Shown: positions 34,462 through 43,617 of the stretch, piece by piece
Layout: the number at the start of each line of letters is the position of its first letter
Position numbering within the stretch: the stretch's first letter is position 1
Source of the DNA: JBEKYD01 sp052148435
GTDB taxonomy: Bacteria > Acidobacteriota > Terriglobia > Bryobacterales > Bryobacteraceae
Length of the DNA stretch: 64,000 nucleotides
Assembly (NCBI GenBank): GCA_052148435.1
Contig: JBKQIF010000005.1
Span: forward strand, 20,506-84,505
Direction: 5' to 3'
Translations under genes and position numbers: made by a program
The notes under the pieces: model-generated
What the model saw: only the letters and a program-made list of their open reading frames with translations
Databases searched by the model: none
What the model was told of the DNA's origin: nothing

Positions 34462-35336
34462 TCGATCACCCGGTTGAGAATCGGCCCGTAGGCGTCGATG
34501 CGGCGGTCGCGCAGGAACGGCCAGTTGCGCCGCACTTCCTCGATCCTGGCGGGATCGCACTCCACAATGAGAGTCTCTTCGTTGTGGTGGGAAGCTTCGG
34601 CCAACACCTGGCCGAACGGATCGGCCACGAACGATCCGCCCCAGAATTCCAGGCCGTGTTCCGGCGGCCCTTCATAGCCCACCCGGTTCACCGCCGCCAC
34701 GTACACTCCGTTGGCAATCGCGTGGGACCGCTGGATGGTGCGCCAGGCATCGTGCTGCGCCCGGCCGTAGCGCGCCTTTTCCGACGGATGCCAGCCGATG
34801 GCGGTGGGATAAAACAGCACCTGCGCCCCCGCCAGCGCCGCCAGCCGCGCGGCCTCCGGATACCACTGGTCCCAGCACACCAGCGGGGCGATCCGCGCGT
34901 AGCGGGTGTCGAAGCAGCGAAAGCCCAGGTCGCCCGGAGTGAAGTAATACTTTTCGAAGTAGAGGGGATCGTCGGGAATGTGCATCTTGCGGTAGATCCC
35001 CGCCAGGCTGCCGTCGGCGTCCAAGACCACCGCGGTGTTGTGGTATACGCCGGCCGTGCGGCGCTCGAAAATCGAGCCCACGAGCACGATTTCCAGCTCG
35101 CGCGCCACCTCCGAGAACCGTTGGGTGGTGGGGCCCGGAATCGGCTCCGCCAGGTCGAAGAAGGCGGCATTCTCTTCGCGGCAGAAATAGCGGGAGCGGA
35201 ACAACTCCTGTGCGCAAACGATGCGGGCGCCGTCCGCGGCCGCCTGGCGGATGCGCGCTACGGCTTTGGCCAGGTTGGCCTCCGCGTCCGGCGAGCACGA
35301 CATCTGGATCAGGCCGATCTTGAAGGGAGCTTGCAT
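34458..35336 (-). CDS. aguB: N-carbamoylputrescine amidase
   Basis: A 292-residue nitrilase-fold enzyme that hydrolyses N-carbamoylputrescine to putrescine, CO2 and ammonia. The catalytic triad is visible: Glu in CAQELF, Lys in YRKMHIPDDP, Cys in LVCWDQWYPEAAR. GIYRKMHIPDDPLYFEKYYF is characteristic of AguB. Followed directly by aguA, together the agmatine route to putrescine. The frame also has ATG 35348, but that codon lies in the arm of a palindromic repeat; ATG 35336 is the likelier start. Confidence 0.93.
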   Translation of the reverse strand: MQAPFKIGLIQMSCSPDAEANLAKAVARIRQAAADGARIVCAQELFRSRYFCREENAAFFDLAEPIPGPTTQRFSEVARELEIVLVGSIFERRTAGVYHNTAVVLDADGSLAGIYRKMHIPDDPLYFEKYYFTPGDLGFRCFDTRYARIAPLVCWDQWYPEAARLAALAGAQVLFYPTAIGWHPSEKARYGRAQHDAWRTIQRSHAIANGVYVAAVNRVGYEGPPEHGLEFWGGSFVADPFGQVLAEASHHNEETLIVECDPARIEEVRRNWPFLRDRRIDAYGPILNRVID

Positions 35337-35343
35337 ATTGGTG

Positions 35344-35400
35344 GGCATGCTTTAGCTTGCCCTGCAATTCTTGATTTTGTAGGGCAAGCTAAAGCATGCC
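35344..35400. repeat. Long palindrome with CTTTAGC core
   Basis: Two perfect 20-base arms (35344-35363 and 35381-35400) around a 17-base AT-rich loop, with GTGG/CCAC extending the stem across one bulge. It lies between the epimerase stop and the aguB start. Core TGCTTTAGCTTGCC. Related in style to the palindrome at 38808. Confidence 0.9.
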
Positions 35401-35414
35401 CCACCATTGCCTTC

Positions 35415-36413
35415 TTACACCGCCGCCGGCGAATTCGCTCTGCCCATGCCCAGCAGGCGTTCGTCGAATTCGAAGCTGGCGGTGCGCGGCTTATAGTTGC
35501 GCACGTACCAGCGATAGGTCTCCTTCAAACCCACGTCGAAGGGCGTCAGCTTCATCTTCAAAATGCGGGTGACCTTGCCGATATTCATGGTGATGGGCGC
35601 CAGGTCGAAGTACTCGCCGAAATAGAACGGCTGTTCCATGGCATTACCGCCGGCCTGTTGAATCAGGTCGCGCGGCACCCGGGCCAGGCTGGCTTCGGTA
35701 TTGGCGGCCTTGGCCAGACGCTCCACCACTTCCACCTGGGTCAGCGGCTTGGGATCGCCCATATTGAAGGCCTCGCCTACGGCTCGCGGTTCGTCCATGG
35801 CGCGGACCAGCGCCTCCACCACATCGTTGACGTAGGCGAACTGCATCAGCCGGTAACCGTCGCCGGGAATCACGATCGGCCGGCCGGCGCGCAACCGGTC
35901 CCAGAAGAACTGTTCCCGGTAATAGGGGTTGTTCGGTCCGTAGACGAATGGAGGCCGGAACGTCACCAGCGGCAGCCCGGTCTGCGCGTGCATGCGGAAC
36001 AGCAGCCGTTCGGTGGTGGCTTTATTACTCGCGTAGGAATCGGCGTGGTACTCGGGAGCCAGCGGATCGCTCTCCTTGTGGTTCAATCCGTCGCCATAGG
36101 CCGCTACGCTCGACATGAAAATGTAGCGCTGCAGGCGGAAGCCGACGGCGCGGACCGTGGCTTCCACCTGCGCGGCCGTGGTGCCGCGCTCCCAATCGTA
36201 GGCGTTATCGAAAACGACCTCGAAACGGCGGCCGTCGAGCGCCTCGCGAAGAGAGGCTGCGTCGTTGCGGTCGGCCATCAGATTTTCGACGCGGCGGCTG
36301 AAGTCGTGCTTGGGCTTGCGATGCAATACCGAGACTTCGTGACCCGCCTTCAGCAGCGATTCCACCAGCGAACGGCCGATGAACAGAGTGCCGCCGATAA
36401 CCAGTACTTTCAT
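35415..36413 (-). CDS. NAD-dependent epimerase/dehydratase family protein
   Basis: A 332-residue extended SDR with the nucleotide site VLVIGGTLFIGRSL at the N-terminus. The usual YxxxK active site is seen as DSYASNKATTE, with Tyr and Lys in place. FRPPFVYGPNNPYYREQFFWDRL is typical of sugar-nucleotide epimerase-like proteins. The exact substrate is unknown. It follows the inositol-phosphate synthase gene by 61 bases on the same strand and may act in the same pathway. ATG 36413 starts the conserved sequence. Confidence 0.85.
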   Translation of the reverse strand: MKVLVIGGTLFIGRSLVESLLKAGHEVSVLHRKPKHDFSRRVENLMADRNDAASLREALDGRRFEVVFDNAYDWERGTTAAQVEATVRAVGFRLQRYIFMSSVAAYGDGLNHKESDPLAPEYHADSYASNKATTERLLFRMHAQTGLPLVTFRPPFVYGPNNPYYREQFFWDRLRAGRPIVIPGDGYRLMQFAYVNDVVEALVRAMDEPRAVGEAFNMGDPKPLTQVEVVERLAKAANTEASLARVPRDLIQQAGGNAMEQPFYFGEYFDLAPITMNIGKVTRILKMKLTPFDVGLKETYRWYVRNYKPRTASFEFDERLLGMGRANSPAAV

Positions 36414-36474
36414 ATATTCCCAGTGATACGGACGCACCGGCGCACCCGGTGCACCTTAGAAAAAGATACGACGA

Positions 36475-37794
36475 TTAATCGTAATATTCCAGTCCCAGGT
36501 GCGTAATCAAGTCTTCTCCCCGCATCCAGCGCAGCGTATTCTTGAGTTTCATCAACTGGATGAAGATGTCGTGCTCGGGGTAAACCTCGGGCGCATGCAT
36601 GGGCGCCTTGAAGTAAAACGACAGCCATTCCTGCACGCCGCGCATGCCGCTGCGCTGCGCCAGGTCCATGAACAGTACCAGGTCCAGAACCAGCGGCGCG
36701 GCCAGAATCGAGTCGCGGCACAGAAAATTGATCTTGATCTGCATCGGATAGCCCAGCCAGCCGAAAATGTCGATATTGTCCCAGCCCTCTTTGGCGTCGC
36801 CGCGCGGAGGGTAGTATTCGATGCGGACTTTGTGATACAGCTTGTCGTAGAGATCCGGATAAAGCTGCTTCTGGAAGATGTAATCCAGGGCGCCGGACTT
36901 GCTGACTTCCTTGGAGCGGAACGAGCCTGGGTCGTCCAGCACTTCGCCGTCCCGATTGCCCAGGATGTTGGTCGAAAACCAGCCTCTCACGCCCAGCAGG
37001 CGCGATTTCAGCCCAGGCGCGACCAGCGTCTTCATGAACGTCTGGCCGCTCTTATAATCCTTGCCGCTCACCGGCAGATTGCGCTCCCGAGCCAGTTCCA
37101 GCAGCGCCGGCATATCCGTGGTCATGTGCGGGGCGCCGTTGGCATAAGGTACGCCGGACTTCAGCGCCGCGTAAGCGTAAATCTGGCTGGGCGAGATATT
37201 TGGATCGTCTTGCCTCAAGCCGCACTCGAACTTCTCCAGGGAAGAGTGCACTTCGCCAGCCTCGGCGAATACTTCCGTCGATCCGCACCAGATCATGGTC
37301 AACCGGCTGGCTCCGGTGCGCTGCTTGAACTGCCGGATGTCTTCCATCACGGCTTCGGCATAGTCCATCTTCGAGCCCCCGGTTTTGACGTTGGGCCCGT
37401 TGATCTTCTTGACGAAACTCTGGTCGAACACGGCCTTCATGGGCTTGATCGCCTGGAGCGGCGCCTTGACCTTCTCGAGCAGGCCCATCTCGAGCACGCC
37501 AGCCTTCACCGCGGCTTCATAGGCGTTGTCCTCGAAAATGTCCCATCCACCTACCACCAGGTCCGCCGGATCCGTCAGCGGCACGAAGTCCTTGATCGCC
37601 GGGCTGCGGCCTTCGGTACGCTTTCCCAGGCGGACGGTTCCCAATTGGGTGAGCGAGCCGATCGGTTTTCCCAGTCCGAGCTTGATCGCTTCCAGGCCGG
37701 CGACGAAGGTCGTCGTCACCGCCCCTATTCCGGGTATCAAGACGCCAAGTTTTCCCTCCGCGGGCGCAATTTTGACGTTGTCTGCTGTTGCCAA
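36475..37794 (-). CDS. Inositol-3-phosphate synthase
   Basis: A 439-residue myo-inositol-1-phosphate synthase, which cyclises glucose-6-phosphate with bound NAD. Family motifs: GVLIPGIGAVTTTFVAGLEA (Rossmann), GGWDIFEDNAYEAA, SGKDYKSGQTFMKTLVAP, NILGNRDGEVL, SKSGALDYIF. This is the bacterial/eukaryote-like full-length form. Product inositol may serve lipids or osmolytes. Its start faces the LytTR regulator gene across a 43-base gap. Confidence 0.94.
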   Translation of the reverse strand: MATADNVKIAPAEGKLGVLIPGIGAVTTTFVAGLEAIKLGLGKPIGSLTQLGTVRLGKRTEGRSPAIKDFVPLTDPADLVVGGWDIFEDNAYEAAVKAGVLEMGLLEKVKAPLQAIKPMKAVFDQSFVKKINGPNVKTGGSKMDYAEAVMEDIRQFKQRTGASRLTMIWCGSTEVFAEAGEVHSSLEKFECGLRQDDPNISPSQIYAYAALKSGVPYANGAPHMTTDMPALLELARERNLPVSGKDYKSGQTFMKTLVAPGLKSRLLGVRGWFSTNILGNRDGEVLDDPGSFRSKEVSKSGALDYIFQKQLYPDLYDKLYHKVRIEYYPPRGDAKEGWDNIDIFGWLGYPMQIKINFLCRDSILAAPLVLDLVLFMDLAQRSGMRGVQEWLSFYFKAPMHAPEVYPEHDIFIQLMKLKNTLRWMRGEDLITHLGLEYYD

Positions 37795-37818
37795 AGTCGG
37801 GTCTCCTTTGAAGTCGAA

Positions 37819-37828
37819 ATGCTATAAT
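37819..37828 (+). promoter_or_regulatory. Extended -10 promoter, LytTR regulator
   Basis: A perfect TGCTATAAT extended -10 box. No good -35 hexamer is visible, as is common with extended -10 promoters. The ATG lies at 37838, so transcription would start about three bases before it, a leaderless arrangement. Confidence 0.6.
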
Positions 37829-37837
37829 AGCAACTCC

Positions 37838-38638
37838 ATGGGAGATCGCGCGACGGCTACCTTGACTACGCTTGTGGTAGACGATGAGCCATTGGCCCGC
37901 GAAGAGTTGGCATTTCTGCTGAAAGACTTTGCGGAAATTGAAGTTATCGGTTCCGGGGCGAACGGCGTGGAAGCCGTGGAAATGATCCGGGAATTGGAGC
38001 CGGAGCTGGTTTTTCTGGACGTCAATATGCCCGGGCTGGACGGCATGGGGGTGATCCGCAAGCTGCGCGACGAGGGCGTCGAGCTGCCTCACTTCATCTT
38101 CGTCACCGCCTACGACCAGTACGCCGTGGAAGCTTTTCGGCTGGAAGCCATGGATTACCTGCTCAAGCCGCTCGACAGGGTCCGCCTGGCGGAAACGGTG
38201 GAACGCGCTCGCCGCGCCCTACAGGAAAAGAAAACCCCGGAGATCGCGCTAGCCGCGGCCGCCGCCGGCCAGGCCAGCCGTTCGGTTGCGCCTGCTCCGC
38301 CACGTACCAAGCTCATGGTCAAGGCCAACAACCGCAATTTCGTGGTGGATGCCAACGAGGTCATCTACGCCACCATCGACGATGGCTTGATCACGCTGGT
38401 CACCACCAATATGGAAGGCCACTCCAACTACCGCACCATCGAGGATCTGCAAACCAGCCTGGACCGCGAGATGTTCTGGCGCGTACACCGTTCCTACCTG
38501 GTGAACATTAACCGGATCAAGGAAGTGGTGCCGTGGTTCAAGTCGAGCTATCAACTCCGCATGGATGACAAAAAGCACACGGAAATTCCCGTAAGTCGCG
38601 TGCAGACAAAAAAATTGCGGGAATTATTCAAGTTGTAG
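37838..38638 (+). CDS. LytTR-family response regulator
   Basis: A 266-residue two-component regulator. The receiver domain (residues about 8-125) has TLVVDDEP, the phospho-acceptor in LVFLDVNMPG, and VTAYDQYAVEAF with LLKPLDRVRL. A short Ala-rich linker leads to a LytTR DNA-binding domain (about 160-266: VKANNRNFVVDANEVIYATI, FWRVHRSYLVNI). No histidine kinase gene lies next to it. The frame upstream to 37526 is antisense to the inositol synthase and not part of the gene. Confidence 0.93.
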   Translation: MGDRATATLTTLVVDDEPLAREELAFLLKDFAEIEVIGSGANGVEAVEMIRELEPELVFLDVNMPGLDGMGVIRKLRDEGVELPHFIFVTAYDQYAVEAFRLEAMDYLLKPLDRVRLAETVERARRALQEKKTPEIALAAAAAGQASRSVAPAPPRTKLMVKANNRNFVVDANEVIYATIDDGLITLVTTNMEGHSNYRTIEDLQTSLDREMFWRVHRSYLVNINRIKEVVPWFKSSYQLRMDDKKHTEIPVSRVQTKKLRELFKL

Positions 38639-38807
38639 ATGAAGGCTCCGCTCCAGGTTCCCTTCGGGGAGAATCGGCCTCGCGCAGCGGTTTTACCGAA
38701 CCCAGGGCGATGAGTCCGCCGGCCTTGAAATCGATGGCGGCGTGGCAGTCTTCAAGTCGGACAATGTCTCCCACCGCCTAACTAGTGGGCATGGGGTTGG
38801 TGTTCCA

Positions 38808-38862
38808 CACAGGCTAAAGCCTGTGCCACCACAACAGCAGGTGGCACAGGCTTTAGCCTGTG
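38808..38862. repeat. Perfect 23-base palindrome, TTTAGCC core
   Basis: Arms 38808-38830 and 38840-38862 are exact reverse complements, with a nine-base loop. Each arm also contains its own short dyad (AGGCTAAAGCCT). It lies between the LytTR regulator and a truncated membrane gene, so it could act as a bidirectional transcript end, but its form suggests a dispersed repeat. Confidence 0.9.
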
Positions 38863-38875
38863 ATGAAATTGGCGG

Positions 38876-39181
38876 TTACCCATGGCACACCGGCTTGCCG
38901 GAGAGGCCGTGCCACAACAGAACGGCGCCGAACAGCATCACGCCCACAGCGGCCAGGCGATTCGACCATCGGCCGAGGCGATAACCGGCCAGCGACGACA
39001 CCACGCCCATGCCGGCCAACGCCACTGCCGTGCCGGACCCGAACGCCAGCATGGTAAGCGCGCCCGAGAGCGCCGCGCCGGATTCCATGGCCTTCCCAAG
39101 CGCCGCGTACACCAGGCCGCAGGGCAGAAAACCCAAGCTAAGGCCGAGCGCGAATTTGCCGCGCGTGCCGCTGGACGCCAA
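38876..39181 (-). pseudogene. C-terminal half of a TauE/SafE-like (cytochrome biogenesis-type) membrane protein
   Basis: About 100 residues with three hydrophobic helices: FALGLSLGFLPCGLVYAALG, then AFGSGTAVALAGMG and LLWHGLSG. LGFLPCGLVY is the hallmark of the second half of UreH/SafE/DsbD-type transporters, often encoded beside cbb3 oxidase genes. The N-terminal half is missing: upstream sequence switches at about 39181 to an unrelated flavoprotein fragment. Not a whole gene. Confidence 0.72.
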
Positions 39182-39716
39182 CCAGGCCGCGCTCGGTCGA
39201 GATGCCGTCGGCCGGATCGAGGAAGGACAGATCGGATGCCTGGCCGATGGCGAAGATTACGCTATCGGCGGCGATGTCTTCCACCTGGGTTTCGTCGAAG
39301 GAGGGATTAAACCGGCCGGCGGCGTCGAACACCGCGGTGCAGCGAACGGTGCGCAGGGCGGTGACCTTGCCGTTCTCGCCCAGGATGGCGCGCGGGCCGC
39401 GCTGGTTGTGCAGCTTGAGACCTTCCTCGCCCCCTTCCACGATTTCGATCTCGTCGGCCGGCATCTCGCCGCGGCTTTCGAGACACACCACGTGGACTTC
39501 TTTATCGGCGCTGAAGCGAACGGCGGAGCGGGCCACGTCGTAGGCCACGTTACCGCCGCCGATCACGATCACGCGCTTGCCCAGCGGGAGCGGCTTGGCG
39601 GCATTGAAGGCGCGCAGAAAATCCATGCCGTCGATGACGCCGTCGAGCTCCCCACCGGGCAGCGGCAGCTTGCGGCCCTTGGGCCGGCCGACGCCGAGAA
39701 AAATGGCTTTGTAACC
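39182..39716 (-). pseudogene. Internal fragment of a glutamate-synthase-small-chain-like oxidoreductase
   Basis: The minus strand reads GYKAIFLGVGRPKGRKLPLP, GELDGVIDGMDFLRAFNAA, then the NAD(P) site VIVIGGGNVAYDVARSA and a late FAIGQASDLSFL with ERGLV. This is the middle of an FAD/NAD(P) oxidoreductase of the GltD type. A TAA lies immediately upstream at the left junction of the match (about 39717) and the 3' end fuses to the SafE fragment, so both ends are lost. Confidence 0.78.
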
Positions 39717-40907
39717 TTACCTGGACGGGCAAAGGGTGTTCCTAGAGATTGGGAATCCTTCCCTAGCTATATTCGACGGATGCAAACTTGAAGTGCGGTG
39801 GACCGGAGAATCCCTGAGAGTTTGAGTTCCCCCGCGGACACCACAAAGGGAACGGCTAAGTCGATGCCAGCAATTATGGCTAACATGGATAAGTTGGCCG
39901 CATGGGAAAAGGAGCAACGAACCGAGGAATTAGACATTGTAACTGTGCTAGTACCCGGTCGGTGGGCGGGTGTTGACTTTGTCTTGCCAGGAACAACCTC
40001 TGCGCAACTAGGGCACCTGTTTGTTAAGATCGAGGCAGATAAAATCAGGTTTCCTGCCCAATAGGCAAAAAGGACGGCGTGCGGGAAGCGATTAGCCAGT
40101 TGCCGGTTGAAAAGCGGGACGTGTGGCGTCGGCGCTCAAGTGGGGCTTTGCTGACTTCGATAATCCGGCCTCGATGCGGACAAGCAAACCTTGTCGCCGG
40201 AAGATTTCGCCAAAGTGATGGAGCTTCTGAAACTCCGTGCGATTCAGTTTTGCATTTTCCTGAGGACGCTCGTGGGCGCTGCGGAAATGCAGTGGATAAT
40301 GGTCGAAGCGATCAAGGTTGCGAGACGGTAGGGGTGAGTGGCAGTCAATCTTGAAAGTGCATGTCATCCCTGCTTTGAATCAGTTGGCGAACGACCTCAA
40401 GTCCTGTACTGCAGAGTTCCATCACGTCCGGTTCGTCTGGGTTTTCCAGACCCAACCGTACTTAACCGGATGCTCCTTGAATTCGGCCATCTCAGCGCTT
40501 TTGTACCTTCCCACTGGCTTGCCAGAGGAAAAGTCAAGCTCTAATTCCAGCTTCGTGCTTTCGATATCATCGGCGAATGGCAAACTGGCTCGTTGGACGG
40601 ACTCCGTACCCCTCTGATGGATTTCTTTGTTCCGTAGCCCAGCTCGTAGGTCTCAAAGCCCTTCTCCATCATCACGAAAAAGAACTCGGCTTCCCGGAGC
40701 TTATCGTTCGCTGGTGGTATCTTCATAAACCGTAATCCTCCAACAACTCTCAGTGGGCCACGGACCAGCCGGTCAGGTATCCGACGTTGTATCGGGACGC
40801 CACTGATAGTTCGGGCAGTGCCGGTCAAGAAACGTTGGTTTCAGCCGAACAAGCCAAAACCGGAGAGCCAGATCAGTGCCCGCCGCCGGGGCGTGGGCGC
40901 TTCCGGC
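39717..40907. other. Decayed accessory DNA
   Basis: About 1.2 kb of lower-GC DNA between ccoS and the oxidoreductase fragment. It contains short coherent reading stretches that change frame, for example on the plus strand near 40190-40332 (LSPEDFAKVMELLKLRAIQF and on to VEAIKVARR) and the minus-strand remnant given separately. A 66-88 residue frame at 39798-40064 is open but unrecognised. No complete gene is visible. Confidence 0.55.
40422..40726 (-). pseudogene. Frameshifted remnant of a small protein of unknown function
   Basis: Starts MKIPPANDKLREAEFFFVMM, a KLREAEFF-type beginning. The sequence then jumps frame to LRNKEIHQRGTESVQRASLP, followed by LELELDFSSGKPVGRYKS and a stop at 40422. 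The two parts fit one short family of unknown function in my memory, with a piece missing between them. Low certainty. Confidence 0.4.
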
Positions 40908-41108
40908 TCATGATTCGCCATCGTCGTTCTCCTTGTCCTTTGGGTTCCTGGCGGAGTCCACCAGATCCTCCACATCGCTCCAGAAAACCTGGTACTTGGT
41001 GTCTTCGAGGTTGCGGAAATAGTCCTTCTTCACGGCGAAGATGAACACGCAAGCCGTTGCGGCCGCCATGCACAGGCTGGCCACCAGGGCAATCCAGGTC
41101 AGTTCCAT
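40908..41108 (-). CDS. ccoS: Cbb3-type cytochrome oxidase assembly protein CcoS
   Basis: A 66-residue protein with one N-terminal helix (WIALVASLCMAAATACVFIF) and the CcoS pattern AVKKDYFRNLEDTKYQVFW. CcoS helps insert cofactors into cbb3 oxidase. Its start overlaps the end of the Rrf2 gene by ten bases. The oxidase genes ccoNOP and ccoI are not in the window, so it may be a leftover. Confidence 0.8.
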   Translation of the reverse strand: MELTWIALVASLCMAAATACVFIFAVKKDYFRNLEDTKYQVFWSDVEDLVDSARNPKDKENDDGES

Positions 41109-41521
41109 ACCTTGCGGTCCGCCTGGCGCGCCAGGTCTTCCAGGCGTGCGTTGCGCAGTACCCCGGTCATCGCCACCTGGGCCTCCACCCACACCCGGTG
41201 GGCCGGGCACCAGGACTTCCGCTCGCACCCGTAAGCCGAATCGACACACAGATTCAAGTGAATCGGCCCCTCCACCGCCTCGATCACGTCCAGCAGGGAC
41301 GCGCGCCTTTGGGCTTCCGGCAACTCGAAGCCGCCGGTATTGCCGCGATGCGAAGTCACCAGTTGGGCTCGCGTGAGGGTCTGCATCACCTTGGCCAGAA
41401 ACTGTTCCGGACAACCGGCCGCTTCGGCCAGTTCCGCCCGGCTGGCACGAACGCCCGGCTTCAAACCGGCCAGGTGTACCATCACTCGAACTGCGTAATC
41501 GGCCGCTCGCGTTAGTTGCAT
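41099..41521 (-). CDS. Rrf2-family transcriptional regulator with Fe-S cysteines
   Basis: A 140-residue winged-helix Rrf2 protein: MQLTRAADYAVRVMVHLA, CPEQFLAKVMQTLTRA (recognition helix region) and GNTGGFELP. Three cysteines at 92, 99 and 105 match the spacing of the IscR/NsrR iron-sulfur site, so it probably senses NO, O2 or Fe-S status. It is cotranscribed with ccoS, as expected for control of respiratory genes. Confidence 0.92.
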   Translation of the reverse strand: MQLTRAADYAVRVMVHLAGLKPGVRASRAELAEAAGCPEQFLAKVMQTLTRAQLVTSHRGNTGGFELPEAQRRASLLDVIEAVEGPIHLNLCVDSAYGCERKSWCPAHRVWVEAQVAMTGVLRNARLEDLARQADRKVWN

Positions 41522-41825
41522 ATAGGATTAAAAAGACCCGATTACCCGCAATTAGAATGCCAAACCCTTTCCGCATGGACAACACGGGTCAGGCCCGGTC
41601 CGCCACGCCGAAAGTCCGTTAGATTAGTGGGTTGCACGCTGAAAGAGATCTCTTGAATCCGCAGTCCATCGAAGGTACTGTGAGCTTTGACCCACCCAAT
41701 TGGGGGTGTGTCCGCAGCGTAGGAAAATACCACGCCTTGCCCGGTTTGTCCTCCGGAATACGATATGCTGAGATTTTCAAGGCAGGCGCACGCGTCGACG
41801 CGCGCGGCCGGGAGGAACGTCCGTC
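41522..41825. other. Gene-free intergenic region
   Basis: About 300 bases between the divergent rrf2 and histidine kinase genes. Promoters of both should lie here. Short frames in it show no protein features. Confidence 0.5.
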
Positions 41826-43382
41826 ATGACTGAATCCACAAGGAGGGATCTGGAAAGCACCGTCCAGCAGAGCGAGCGCCTGGTGCGGGCCCTGCTCGAA
41901 TCCGTCTCGCAAGCCATCATTGGAATCGACCTGGAGGGCGAAATCGTCCTGGTCAACAATCGCGCGCAGGAGATGTTCGGATACACGCGCGAGGAGTTAC
42001 TGGGGTCGAGCCTTGAGCTGCTGTTGCCGGAGGCCCGCCGTACGGCGCACCAACGCCAGCGCAGCTCCTATTTCGATCAGCCGCACACGCGGCCGATGGG
42101 AATCGGGATGGATCTGGCCGGCAGCCGCAAGAATGGCAGCGAGTTTCCGGTTGAGGTCAGCCTCAGTTTCGTCGAAAGTCCGGAGGGCGTCTTCGGCATT
42201 GCCTTCGTGACCGACATCAGCCAGCGCAAGACCCTGGAGCAGCAATTGATGCACGCCCAAAAGATGGAAGCGGTGGGCCGGCTGGCGGGTGGCGTGGCCC
42301 ACGACTTCAACAACATGCTGACCGTCATCAGCGGCTATAGCCGGATGATTCTGGATGACTTGCCTGCTGGCTCCGAACTGCGCGGCTACCTTGAAGAAAC
42401 CCTTAAAGCCGCCGACCGCGCCGCTTCCATCACCAGCCAGTTGCTGGCCTTCAGCCGCCGCCAGGTGATGCAGGCCGCCGTGGTCGATGTCAACCACATC
42501 ATCTCCCGCGCCGAAAAAATGCTCCGCCGCCTGATCGGCGAGGATATCGAACTCGAGTTGAGCCTGGCCAATGCGCTCGATCCCATTCGCGCCGACCCCA
42601 ACTACCTGGAGCAAGCCATCGTCAACCTGGCCGTCAACGCCCGCGACGCCATGCCTGCCGGCGGCCGTCTGCGAATCCATACCACCGCCATCGCCCTGGA
42701 CGAAAGTTTCACCCGCACCCACCCCGCCTTACGCCCCGGCCCCTTCTTACGCATCGACGTTTCCGATACCGGACACGGCATGGATGCGACCACCGTCGCG
42801 CACATTTTCGAGCCGTTCTTCACCACCAAGGAGCGCGGCAAGGGTACCGGTTTAGGCTTGGCGACGGTGTATGGCATGGTGCAACAGACCGGCGGCGATG
42901 TACAAGTGACCAGCCAGCCCGGCCACGGCTCCACCTTTCATCTTTACTTTCCGACCGTGGTGGAGTCGTTGAGCGCCACCCCGGAGCAGCCATCGGCCGG
43001 CGCCGGCGCCGGCTTCGAAACCGTCCTGGTCGTGGAGGACGAAGCCGCGGTCCGCGAGTTCACAGCCAAGGTGTTGCGCCAACTTGGCTACCAGGTTTTG
43101 ACCGCCTCCGGCGGCGACGAGGCCATTCGGGTCAGCGACGCCCATTCCGCCGGAATCGCGGCCCTGATTACCGATGTCATCATGCCCGGTATGAGCGGCC
43201 GCCAGGTGGCCGATGAGCTGAAGCGCCGCAGGACCGGAATCAAAGTCCTGTTTGTTTCCGGCTACACCGAGGACATGATCGCCGACCACGGCATGCTGGA
43301 AGCCGGCGTCGACTTCCTGGCGAAGCCGTTCCATCTGGAAGACCTGGCGCGAAAGCTGCGCGAAGTTCTCGACCGCCGGTGA
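41826..43382 (+). CDS. Hybrid sensor histidine kinase (PAS-HisKA-HATPase-REC)
   Basis: A 518-residue soluble kinase. A PAS domain occupies about residues 15-135 (IIGIDLEGEIVLVNNRAQEM, GYTREELLG), then the HisKA helix with the phospho-accepting His 159 in GGVAHDFNNML. The ATPase domain shows NLAVNARDAMP, DTGHGMD, EPFFTTKERGKGTGLGLATV. The C-terminal receiver starts at VLVVEDEAA, with acceptor Asp about 450 in ITDVIMPGMSG. No membrane helix, so it senses a cytosolic signal, perhaps through PAS. No output-domain regulator is adjacent. Confidence 0.94.
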   Translation: MTESTRRDLESTVQQSERLVRALLESVSQAIIGIDLEGEIVLVNNRAQEMFGYTREELLGSSLELLLPEARRTAHQRQRSSYFDQPHTRPMGIGMDLAGSRKNGSEFPVEVSLSFVESPEGVFGIAFVTDISQRKTLEQQLMHAQKMEAVGRLAGGVAHDFNNMLTVISGYSRMILDDLPAGSELRGYLEETLKAADRAASITSQLLAFSRRQVMQAAVVDVNHIISRAEKMLRRLIGEDIELELSLANALDPIRADPNYLEQAIVNLAVNARDAMPAGGRLRIHTTAIALDESFTRTHPALRPGPFLRIDVSDTGHGMDATTVAHIFEPFFTTKERGKGTGLGLATVYGMVQQTGGDVQVTSQPGHGSTFHLYFPTVVESLSATPEQPSAGAGAGFETVLVVEDEAAVREFTAKVLRQLGYQVLTASGGDEAIRVSDAHSAGIAALITDVIMPGMSGRQVADELKRRRTGIKVLFVSGYTEDMIADHGMLEAGVDFLAKPFHLEDLARKLREVLDRR

Positions 43383-43617
43383 GCCATCCCACACCGCGTG
43401 GCGACCTGGCATCGCGCTTGCACGGGCCTTCTGGCATGCTTCGCTCGATCGCTGCCAAACATCTGCCGCCAAACGGGTTGAGCCATCCGGGAGTCGTGCC
43501 GTGGAGGCACACCGGTGTGAAGCCCATGCTACATGGCGAACGCGGCCGATGCCGCCTGACGCCTGCTATAATCGAGACTTCGTTCCTGACATTTGAGAAC
43601 GTCACACCATATTCGGC

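Noticed and set aside
34434..36506. 690-residue open frame on the plus strand
   Set aside because: It is antisense to aguB and the epimerase, both with clear motifs; GC-rich third positions keep antisense frames open. Its own translation has no domain.
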